From positions 1 through 28,290 of IMG/VR virus record IMGVR_UViG_3300037451_000011: DNA of 28,290 nucleotides; one strand, 5' to 3'. The position numbers and the translations under genes are program-made. This DNA is from a virus. Under the pieces are notes generated by a model. That model was not told the origin of the DNA and ran no database searches. It worked only from the letters and a program-made list of their open reading frames with translations. Shown one piece after another: positions 14,090-21,337 of the stretch (position 1 is the first letter of the stretch; the number at the start of each line of letters is the position of its first letter).

Positions 14090-14937
14090 CAGGCATCTTC
14101 CTTTTCCTCAGCGCTCTCAACGATCTCCCGGGTGCGCTTCGAGATCTTCACGGAGGCTGTCTTCAGCGGCTGAGGCGCGGGAGGCGCGGCCGCCTGCATC
14201 ATCGGCGCCTGTGCCCGCATACCCTGCGCAAACTGCGCCTGCATGTTCACGATGGTCGCCTCGAGCTGCTTGATCTTCTCATCCTGCAGAGCGACCTTTT
14301 CCTCTGCCCGTGACGCCTTGGCTTGCTCGCTGGCGACGATCTTGTTGCGCGTGCGCTCGTCGATCGCGGCCCGCGCCAGGTCGCGGTACTTGCGGCCGCC
14401 CATGATGGCGCCGGCATTGGCGTCTGACAGCGCGGCGAGTGCCTCAACCGTGGGGATGCTGAGGAGCTTGAGGGATTCGGCGTACGATCGCGTGACGACG
14501 CCCCACTCCTCGATCGGCCAGCCATCATCGGCTTTCTCGCCGCGGCGCATGAACCGCGCCCAGGCATTGGGGTACTTCGCGGTGTCGGGCCGATCACCGT
14601 TCGGACACTGCTGTAGCACCTCCCACGTCGTGTGATATTCACCCGAATCGGGATCTATCGCGGTGTCATACTCGATGCCGGACGCCAGCGTATCCCACAC
14701 GGTCTTGGAGTTGCCCGGCGCCACGATGCGCACCCAAATGCGGTCCTGGAAGATGGGAAAGCCCATGCTCTCCGTCAGGTATTCCATCGGATATGGCTTG
14801 ATGTAGAACTCAACAATCAACTCTCCGTCGAGCCCCGCTCCGCCCTCTCCCGAACGGCCATAGAGGACACGGCTCGAGTCCGACTTCGGGCTTTCGAGCA
14901 TGCGCGGGGGTGCGAACTGCGGCATATCGAGACTCAT
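14089..14937 (-). CDS. Hypothetical virion-module protein with C-terminal coiled coil
   Basis: The 282-residue product starts MSLDMPQFAPPRM at the ATG 14935-14937, which has GGAG nine bases upstream and overlaps the preceding stop; the frame opens 15 bases earlier. The first half is a mixed globular domain rich in Trp and Tyr (VEFYIKPYPMEYL; WARFMRRGEKADDGW). The second half is a long coiled coil (VASEQAKASRAEEKVALQDE then IKQLEATIVNMQAQF) and a Pro/Ala-rich tail. I do not recognise it as an enzyme. Its place between capsid and connector genes suggests a structural or assembly protein. Confidence 0.6.
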   Translation of the reverse strand: MSLDMPQFAPPRMLESPKSDSSRVLYGRSGEGGAGLDGELIVEFYIKPYPMEYLTESMGFPIFQDRIWVRIVAPGNSKTVWDTLASGIEYDTAIDPDSGEYHTTWEVLQQCPNGDRPDTAKYPNAWARFMRRGEKADDGWPIEEWGVVTRSYAESLKLLSIPTVEALAALSDANAGAIMGGRKYRDLARAAIDERTRNKIVASEQAKASRAEEKVALQDEKIKQLEATIVNMQAQFAQGMRAQAPMMQAAAPPAPQPLKTASVKISKRTREIVESAEEKEDA

Positions 14938-16877
14938 AGTGATTTTCTCCAACAGAAGTTTGCGCCGACCTCGACCTCACCAAACACTTCCTCGACCGCT
15001 CGCTTGACGCCCCATTGGGGATAGTCCGTGTTGTCATAGTCGTGGCCGGATATGAAGCCGCCCGGTTTGATCTTCGGTAGCCAAGCCTTGATATCCGCCA
15101 GGCAACACTCGTAAGAGTGATCAGCGTCAATAAAGACGAAGTCCAGTGACTCATCGGGCACCTTTGAGGCGACCGCCAATGACGTCGACCTCATAATCAG
15201 GGCACGCTGTCCGGCGAAGCGCACGGCCTTGACGGTCGATTCGTAGTAATGGTCCTGCTCGTGCTGGTTGAGCGATCCATGGAACTCGCCGAGTCCTTCT
15301 TCGCCATTGCCCGGAGCCCACGGGTCGACCATCAGGAGTTTCATGTCGGGACGATTCAGCAATAGACGCTGGGAGAGCGCACCGGTGAACACACCTATTT
15401 CCGCGCCCTGTGGGTGCGATATATCCTTAAGCCAAGACAGAATCTGCTGGGCGCGCTCGTCGACCGATGGCGGCTTCAGCAAGGAGGCAATGTGCGGGAT
15501 CAGGCCATCACCGAAGACGCGAATGACGCAGCCCTTCTCGAGAAGGAGCGGGACATGCTCTTTGAAGTCCTCCGCTTGAGTGACCATCCAGGGTGCGCAG
15601 CGGAATGAGCGTCCACCGACGCGCACGTCGAGCGTCTTCTCACCGTCGTTGAGAGACTGAGGGTAGGCGTGATGGTGCGCGCCGTCGTCGTAGCTCGAGT
15701 CGAAGCCGAAGAGGTTGATATGGCGGTGGCCGAGCATGTAGGCGAGGACAATGGCCTTCATACCGACCGTGGTGCCGCCGCCTATGCTAGGCACGTCGGC
15801 TTTGTCGAGTAGAGGTTGATACGATGTCATGGCTGCGTGCCAACAGACAAGATCGTCACCAGCCCACTGCAGAACGCCAGGATGACATTGCGAGGCGTAG
15901 TACTTGGGTATGGCGTCTCCCATATGCACGAAGTTCATCATCTCAATGCGCGCATCTAACATTATATGCGCATCTTCACGAATGCCATTCTGTCGAAGGA
16001 ATTCATGGGCGCCATTCGTAGCGTAGACCTTCGCACCGGACATCTGCATGCCGCGGATGTAGAATAGATTCGTCTCGAGACTCGGGCCACCGCCAACGAT
16101 GATTGCGGTACGCGTGTCATTGCCAGCCTTTACCCATCTACAGTCTCGCGCCATCGCCGAGAGTACATTAGCGCGTAGCTGGTCGTCCGGCACGTTGGAT
16201 TGCACGATCCACTCGATCGCAGAGCCGCCCCCTACTTTCCAGACTTCCGGAACCCAACCAGAAGTGACCTCATGGGGCCGGGGGTGGCCGTGGAAGAATA
16301 CGACCGAGGTGCCGCGTGGAATCTGGGTGCGGCAGTCAACCTTGAAGCTACGGAATTTGCCGGGGAAGATGTCTTGCCATAGGTCAATTGGCCAATTCCA
16401 CCCTTGTGAAATACATTGTTCAAACCATTCCTGATCTCCTCCCGATGGCAAAGGGCATCCTTGTTGATACCATCTCTGCCAAAAAAGATGGGTACAATTC
16501 AGAGATTCCCACGCCATTACACTGGATTGAAGCCCATTAGGACGGTATGCATCCCTAAGAATGGCAAACGGACCATTATATCGCGCAATCTCATCCAGAG
16601 GACCCGTGATGACCGTATCCAGATCGAAGTACAACACCCTCTCGCCCGGAGGAAATGTATCGCTGCAGAACAAGTACATCTTGTTCCACCACCCCTCCAG
16701 TCCCTCGGGCAGAGGCCTGGCTTTGATACCAGTCTCTAGCCCGATAGGGTCATCCGTGAAACAGGTAAAGTCTCCTGAAAATCCCGCAGGTAGATTCCGC
16801 CGCACCATGTCAAACAGGGTGTTGACATACTTAGGGCCGTACAGCTTGCCCCACTTCACACAACATACCCTTAACAT
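14934..16877 (-). CDS. Three-domain fusion: GT-A glycosyltransferase, DUF115/MptE-like, class I methyltransferase
   Basis: The 647-residue protein has three recognisable parts. Residues 1-210 look like a GT8-type GT-A glycosyltransferase: WWNKMYLF (63-70), the DxD metal motif in YFDLDTVI (D85, D87), GGDQEW (146-151) and a C-terminal HGH (196-198). Residues about 235-470 match the DUF115/MptE-like fold found in flagellin-modifying Maf proteins: IIVGGGPSLETN (259-270), TNGAHEFLRQNGI (287-299) and GFDSSYDDGAHHHAY (391-405). Residues about 475-647 form a SAM-dependent methyltransferase: AEIGVFTGALS (492-502), MVDPW (516-520), DFVFIDADHSYE (579-590), IKPGGFISGHDY (603-614). The product probably builds, caps or methylates a glycan on virion or host surface. 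The target is unknown. GGAG lies seven bases before the ATG, inside the end of the HNH gene. Confidence 0.85.
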   Translation of the reverse strand: MLRVCCVKWGKLYGPKYVNTLFDMVRRNLPAGFSGDFTCFTDDPIGLETGIKARPLPEGLEGWWNKMYLFCSDTFPPGERVLYFDLDTVITGPLDEIARYNGPFAILRDAYRPNGLQSSVMAWESLNCTHLFWQRWYQQGCPLPSGGDQEWFEQCISQGWNWPIDLWQDIFPGKFRSFKVDCRTQIPRGTSVVFFHGHPRPHEVTSGWVPEVWKVGGGSAIEWIVQSNVPDDQLRANVLSAMARDCRWVKAGNDTRTAIIVGGGPSLETNLFYIRGMQMSGAKVYATNGAHEFLRQNGIREDAHIMLDARIEMMNFVHMGDAIPKYYASQCHPGVLQWAGDDLVCWHAAMTSYQPLLDKADVPSIGGGTTVGMKAIVLAYMLGHRHINLFGFDSSYDDGAHHHAYPQSLNDGEKTLDVRVGGRSFRCAPWMVTQAEDFKEHVPLLLEKGCVIRVFGDGLIPHIASLLKPPSVDERAQQILSWLKDISHPQGAEIGVFTGALSQRLLLNRPDMKLLMVDPWAPGNGEEGLGEFHGSLNQHEQDHYYESTVKAVRFAGQRALIMRSTSLAVASKVPDESLDFVFIDADHSYECCLADIKAWLPKIKPGGFISGHDYDNTDYPQWGVKRAVEEVFGEVEVGANFCWRKSL

Positions 16878-17305
16878 CTGAATTCTCCAATGCCGAGGTG
16901 CTTTCTAGCGTTTCTTCTGGAGCACTGGATACAGTATCTTCTTCCTCCGTAAAAGGCGGTATTTTCCTCATTCATTGCATGTCCATGCTTGCAATGAGTC
17001 TGTGGATTTGAACGCCTTTTCAAGTTGATGGATGGCCCAAGACCTCTCTGAAAATTCACCTTCTGAGGGACCGCTTCGAGATGCTCGGGATTTACGCAGT
17101 TACGGAGGCGGCATAAATGATCAATGACGAGGGACCCATCTATCGATTGCAGATTGTGATGTATGCGATAAGCGAAGCGATGAGCGTATTCGTTCTCCTG
17201 ACGCTCGTTCCTAACTTTCCCGTATCCATTCTGGGAAATGGCGCCTTGCCATAGAACGCAACCTGAAGGATCAGTGGTGCACCGCTTCGCGAATCGCTCA
17301 ATCAC
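16871..17305 (-). CDS. HNH endonuclease (homing-type)
   Basis: The 144-residue product has a clear HNH core: AHRFAY (41-46), then IDHLCRLRNCVNPEHLEAV (61-79) with the catalytic His63 and the Asn/His pair N72/H75. Downstream THCKHGH (104-110) and RRYCIQCSRRN (122-132) form a likely second zinc-binding unit. Such free-standing HNH enzymes cut DNA and often spread as homing genes; some aid terminase, but this one is far from the terminase genes. The GTG start abuts the stop of the preceding gene without a gap and has GAGGG upstream. The gene looks more AT-rich than its neighbours, which agrees with mobility. Confidence 0.9.
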   Translation of the reverse strand: MIERFAKRCTTDPSGCVLWQGAISQNGYGKVRNERQENEYAHRFAYRIHHNLQSIDGSLVIDHLCRLRNCVNPEHLEAVPQKVNFQRGLGPSINLKRRSNPQTHCKHGHAMNEENTAFYGGRRYCIQCSRRNARKHLGIGEFRC

Positions 17306-18103
17306 TCAGGCACCCTCGAGCTGACCGTGGTTGGGGTAGTAGACCAATACCAGACTCTGCGTTGATGTGGTGGTTGAAGTGGCGATGCGGCTTCCGAGGA
17401 TCGCACCGCCGGCCGAAGCCGTTCCATAGATGCGACCCGCCGTGCCTGATACATACCCCGCCGTATTCGGCGTGATCTGCACAGCCGTCTTCAAGGTCCA
17501 CGCCCGGCCGCTGATCTGATACCAGGCGACCGTGATCTGGTTGGCCTGAGATGCGAGGCCGGAGCCATCGTAGAGTGGCGTGATCGGGAAGACCGTACCC
17601 TGCGTGAGAGCCTGGGAGGTGGCGCCCACCGCCGCGCTCGATACCGCTACCGCGACCGGCACGCTCGTCTTCTGGCTCGTGGCCTTCGCCGGCAGAGTCG
17701 TAATCAGGTAGGTAGCATCCCACTGGACCAGCGTGCCTACAGGTAGTGCATTCGACACCGGGTTACGCAGAGCGATGAACTCAGCCCATCCCAATGTCGG
17801 TTCCCACGCAGTTATGATCTGCCCGGGCGAGACAGGGAAAATAGGCGTAGGTAGCACCGGGCTTGTCACAGTTCCGGGTGTGGTCGCGGCCGACTCAGGC
17901 TTCAGAAATACCGTGTTGAATCCCGCATATGGACCTGGCAGATCCGCCCATACACGCCCTATATCGTAGTCGCCGAGCTGGTTGTTCTGAGCCACCCAGT
18001 TGTAAGAGACGCCATTGGTCACGGTGGTTGGAAATCCCGGAGGCACGTAGGTCTGCGAGGCGAAAGGCGATACCGGGGTTGCTTTGAGTGTGATGATTCC
18101 CAT
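17306..18103 (-). CDS. Putative capsid decoration or head-associated protein
   Basis: The 265-residue product directly follows the major capsid gene with a strong Shine-Dalgarno (AAGGAG). It begins MGIITLKATPVSPFASQTYV and is beta-rich and low in charge, with segments such as FPVSPGQIITAWEPTLGWAE and GTLVQWDATYLITTLPAKAT, and a C-terminus with QSLVLVYYPNHGQLEGA. There are no enzyme motifs. Position and composition point to a head-decorating (cementing) or other virion protein. I do not recognise the family, so the role is from context only. Confidence 0.6.
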   Translation of the reverse strand: MGIITLKATPVSPFASQTYVPPGFPTTVTNGVSYNWVAQNNQLGDYDIGRVWADLPGPYAGFNTVFLKPESAATTPGTVTSPVLPTPIFPVSPGQIITAWEPTLGWAEFIALRNPVSNALPVGTLVQWDATYLITTLPAKATSQKTSVPVAVAVSSAAVGATSQALTQGTVFPITPLYDGSGLASQANQITVAWYQISGRAWTLKTAVQITPNTAGYVSGTAGRIYGTASAGGAILGSRIATSTTTSTQSLVLVYYPNHGQLEGA

Positions 18104-18113
18104 ATATCTCTCC

Positions 18114-19097
18114 TTACGCGGCCAACAGGCCCTGGAGGAAGCGATTCGACGTGGTCATGTTGCCGGCGAAGCCGACGAGCTTAACCATCGCATCCTGGTT
18201 GACCGCAAAACGCTCGTCCCCGAGGGGCGAAAAGTTTCGATCCTGATGGGGGCGGAAGAATATGTACTTCGTGTTCAGGAAGAACATTGTGTTAGTAGGA
18301 GCGCCGCCACCTAAGCCGCCGTCCAGAACCACGTCGCAGTTCATATACTTCAAGGTCTGGAAGCCGAGCTCGGCCAGATCCTCATCGCCGACACGCTGCA
18401 GGGCCTGCATACTCTCCAGGTAGTAGCGGTAGAAGTTGTTGTCGGCAACGATCAGATCCGGCGCATCGGCGCCGCGCACCAACTGTAGGTAGACGCGGTT
18501 CATGTAGGTCTGGATGGTGGCCGTCGAGACAGCGGCGCCGCCCGTGGTCAAGCCGCTGAAGAATACGTTGCGCCAGAACTGCCACACTGACGGATCAATA
18601 CCGCCCACTATCCCGGAAGAAGGCGTCGCGGATACCAACAGCTGAAGGCCACCAATCTGCCGTCCGCCATCCGCAGTGCCGTTTGAATAGATGTCTAGGG
18701 CGACGTTGTTGGTGAGAGTCTGCTCGGCGTTCTCGATGCGCCCTTCCAACAGGTCTATAATCGCCTCTTCGCCGGAGTTCTGTAGCATCTCGAGGCCCGA
18801 GATGGAGACGGCGACCGCGGCCTGGGCATAGTTGTACTCGGCTCCGGTGAAGACATCAGACGGGCTGATGTTGAGGGCCTCGTACCCGGAGTATCGCTTG
18901 TAGGTGCCGTTTTCCTGGTAGTTGAGTTCCTGGACGATGGTTCGACCACCGGAAACAGGTTTGACCCGGCCGCGCGCTCTCAATCGATAGAGCAGAGCAT
19001 TGTTTTTCGTGACGTTGTCGGCCAACTTACCCGTGCGATTGCGCAGGGTCGTGGTCACGATTTCCGTCATCGTGGCTGAAGGATTGATAAGTGCCAT
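18114..19097 (-). CDS. Major capsid protein
   Basis: The 327-residue product has the features of an HK97-fold capsid subunit of podoviral type: N-terminal MALINPSATMTEIVTTTLRN, a region with SGGRTIVQELNYQENGTYKR and YSGYEALNISPSDVFTGAEY that looks like the E-loop, a long spine helix (EEAIIDLLEGRIENAEQTLTN), and C-terminal A-domain strands (PDLIVADNNFYRYYLESMQA; NTMFFLNTKYIFFRP). Length is in the normal range for capsid proteins without a prohead protease domain. It follows a scaffold gene with a 19-base gap and has GGGAG five bases before the ATG. It should form the T-number shell around the packaged genome. Confidence 0.9.
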   Translation of the reverse strand: MALINPSATMTEIVTTTLRNRTGKLADNVTKNNALLYRLRARGRVKPVSGGRTIVQELNYQENGTYKRYSGYEALNISPSDVFTGAEYNYAQAAVAVSISGLEMLQNSGEEAIIDLLEGRIENAEQTLTNNVALDIYSNGTADGGRQIGGLQLLVSATPSSGIVGGIDPSVWQFWRNVFFSGLTTGGAAVSTATIQTYMNRVYLQLVRGADAPDLIVADNNFYRYYLESMQALQRVGDEDLAELGFQTLKYMNCDVVLDGGLGGGAPTNTMFFLNTKYIFFRPHQDRNFSPLGDERFAVNQDAMVKLVGFAGNMTTSNRFLQGLLAA

Positions 19098-19115
19098 GAT
19101 AACTCCCGAAAAGGT

Positions 19116-20297
19116 TTAGACGCGCGATTTCGCTTCCGCGAACGCGGCTCTTAATTCGTCTCCAATCGAGCGATTTCCTGTGCCATTGGCTTGCGGGGGT
19201 GAGCCCGCACCAGTGCGCAGTGAACCGCCTTTGCGACGGGCAGCTTCTGCCTTGCGTCGCTTGTCCTCCGCGGCCTGTGCGGCGGCCTGTGCCTGCTGCT
19301 CGATTGCTTTGGAGGTCTCGGGATGAGCCTTGACGGCAAGTTGGTAGGCTTCTTCGAGCGTCGTTGCATTCCCCGCTGATAAGATGGCGGACATGAGTCC
19401 GGTCAATGTCTCGAAGTGGGGAAAAGACGGTTGGCCGTTGGCATCGACTTTCGAGCGGAAGGCTTCAATCTCGCTGTGTGTCGCTTCGATCTCCGCTTGT
19501 TCGCGCTGCTGCGCCTCGGCCCGCTGGCGAGCCTGTAACCGTTGATCGACGGCTCTATCGACGAGCTGGTCGATTGGAACGTTGGACTGCTGTGTGTTTT
19601 GAGGCTGAGCGCCGGACTGCTGGGATTGCATCCCCAGTGCCCGTAAATCGACTCCGTTCTGGGCAGCCAGCTGGCGAAAGATATTCGCGCGATTGCCGGG
19701 ATCGGAGTTGTGAATCTGGTTGATGATGCTGAGCACTTCTCTGAACAGGCCGACGGGATTGCCGCCGCGCGCCTGAATCATCGGCGCGAACTCATTCGCG
19801 GCCAGCATGAACTGATTGCCGACGCCGCGGATCTCGTCGTGCTCGGTGATGCGGCGATGGGCTTCCTGCTCGCGGCGCGCTACGATCTGCTGCGCGGCGG
19901 CCGGGAGCTGGGACCAGAGCTGCTTCTCTTGAGCGCTCCAGCTTTGGGGAGCGGGGAGAGCTACATGGGCAGCGGGTTGCTGTCCAGAAACTGCAGGTAC
20001 CTGTTCACCACCAGATTGGCTATTTTCGGGCTGTTGCGTCTGCTGCGAGGATTTATCAGGTACCGCCTGATCAGCACCCGATGCCGCCTGTCGCGATGCA
20101 AAGCGTCCATTGGTACCCCTTCCGTCGCCGCGATCCGAAACAGGAGAACCTGAGTGATCTGCTCCAGCGTCATCCCCACTCTCATCTCTGGCGTTAATCT
20201 CATCGCGCGCAGCCTCGATCTCCTCGCGGATGCTACGCTCTTTGGGCTCAGGCGTATCGTCGGCGACGACTTCGTCTTCTTGTATAAGCTCAGCCAT
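19116..20297 (-). CDS. Scaffolding protein
   Basis: The 393-residue product is very acidic at the N-terminus (MAELIQEDEVVADDTPEPKE), highly Gln/Ala-rich and helical in the middle (QLPAAAQQIVARREQEAHRR; QRLQARQRAEAQQREQAEIE), and ends in a basic stretch (DKRRKAEAARRKGGS) followed by a short helix DELRAAFAEAKSRV. A rod-like acidic/helical body with a basic C-terminal end is typical of podoviral scaffolds, which bind coat protein through that end. The place between portal and capsid genes is the canonical one. The ATG overlaps the preceding stop (ATGA). Confidence 0.85.
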   Translation of the reverse strand: MAELIQEDEVVADDTPEPKERSIREEIEAARDEINARDESGDDAGADHSGSPVSDRGDGRGTNGRFASRQAASGADQAVPDKSSQQTQQPENSQSGGEQVPAVSGQQPAAHVALPAPQSWSAQEKQLWSQLPAAAQQIVARREQEAHRRITEHDEIRGVGNQFMLAANEFAPMIQARGGNPVGLFREVLSIINQIHNSDPGNRANIFRQLAAQNGVDLRALGMQSQQSGAQPQNTQQSNVPIDQLVDRAVDQRLQARQRAEAQQREQAEIEATHSEIEAFRSKVDANGQPSFPHFETLTGLMSAILSAGNATTLEEAYQLAVKAHPETSKAIEQQAQAAAQAAEDKRRKAEAARRKGGSLRTGAGSPPQANGTGNRSIGDELRAAFAEAKSRV

Positions 20298-20923
20298 CAG
20301 CTCTCATCCCCAACGGTCGGTGCGCCGTTTGTGGTGCAGCAGGAGTTATGTTGTACGGTAGTCGCCCAGTCGCCGCACCAGAAGACTCGGTCGTCTACGA
20401 CTTTCCACAGAGTAGGTTTCTTCTTCCAGCACTCGTGGCAGCCGAAGACGTGGCCGGGCGAGCCTCCCTTGCGCACGCCATAATTAGCGACGGACGACGA
20501 GATGCGAGGTCCGCGCAGCTCGGGGTCGCCCACATCGATCCTTTCCCACAGACCGCAGCTGCCGTACAGAAGGTTGATGATCAGGAAAGGGTAGTTTCCG
20601 CTGCCATCCTCTTCCTTGTCGTCGTCGTACACTAGTAGGCAGATGTTTCCCTGACGCTGGTTGCAGCGCCCGCAGGGATAATCGCCTTGGTCATCAAGCG
20701 TATGCGTATCGCCGCAGAACTCATCCGCGTACTGCCCCTTTTTGGAGGCGCGCATGCGGTTGTGATCGACCTGAATGGCCAGCTTCGGAGTCAGCGCGGC
20801 CGGCTGGATGAACATGCCGTTCTTGTCGCGCGGGTAATCCACGACCGGGCGGCGCGGGCCGGGCGCGTCACGGTCCTTCTTGGCGGACAGAGCGGCTTGT
20901 AGCTCCTCGCGGACGCTACCCAT
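20297..20923 (-). CDS. Cys-rich protein with HiPIP-like Cys pattern, unknown function
   Basis: The 208-residue product carries ten cysteines. Four of them (C84-x2-C87-x7-C95-x27-C123-G-x-W) have the order and the aromatic partner seen in high-potential iron-sulphur proteins, which use CxxC, C and C near a Trp to hold a 4Fe-4S cluster. A second group includes GCHECW (C162, C165), C183 and C195-C196. The N-terminus (MGSVREELQAALSAKKD) is helical. It lies between the FmdB-like gene (8-base overlap) and the scaffold gene (ATGA overlap). A metal site, zinc or Fe-S, is likely; the cluster type and role are inference. Confidence 0.65.
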   Translation of the reverse strand: MGSVREELQAALSAKKDRDAPGPRRPVVDYPRDKNGMFIQPAALTPKLAIQVDHNRMRASKKGQYADEFCGDTHTLDDQGDYPCGRCNQRQGNICLLVYDDDKEEDGSGNYPFLIINLLYGSCGLWERIDVGDPELRGPRISSSVANYGVRKGGSPGHVFGCHECWKKKPTLWKVVDDRVFWCGDWATTVQHNSCCTTNGAPTVGDES

Positions 20924-21293
20924 TGCGCTCCCTTAGCCCCCCGCGCCGCGTATCCGGCACAGTGTGCTTCGCGATCGCAGCCTTCAAACTCTCACGCACC
21001 TCTTTCTTGGTGACGGTACGGCGCATCTCCTTGGTCGGCTTGATCGGCGCGTCCCCCAGCTCCACCAGACGATTGCGCTTGAGAAACTTGCGATGCTGGT
21101 CCCGGCTGGTGATCGGCTTCCCCATCATGTCGCCGCCGACCGCGATGTAGGGCTTGATGTCACCGATGCCGACGCAGGGGGAAATGACGCGGGTGACCGG
21201 GTGCGGATGCTCGGGCGGGACGCGATAGTCCGACATCGAGCGAAAAACCTCGATTTCGCCGCACTCATCGCAGTTCCAGACATACGTTGGCAT
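20916..21293 (-). CDS. FmdB-like zinc-ribbon protein of phage type
   Basis: The 125-residue product starts like FmdB zinc-ribbon proteins: MPTYVWNCDECGEIEVFRSM, with C8-x2-C11. In most relatives a second CPxC follows about 20 residues later; here the place is taken by EHPHPVTRVI (H29, H31), with a single C40 after it. The following part (GGDMMGKPITSRDQHRKFLK, then RNRLVELGDA) is the pattern I know from phage-borne versions that sit next to portal genes. The C-terminus is basic. The role is unknown; a head-assembly or regulatory adaptor is possible. It starts 45 bases after the portal stop. Confidence 0.7.
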   Translation of the reverse strand: MPTYVWNCDECGEIEVFRSMSDYRVPPEHPHPVTRVISPCVGIGDIKPYIAVGGDMMGKPITSRDQHRKFLKRNRLVELGDAPIKPTKEMRRTVTKKEVRESLKAAIAKHTVPDTRRGGLRERNG

Positions 21294-21337
21294 TGATTTA
21301 CCCCTGAAACGGACTGTATCACTGCCGCGCTAAAGGT

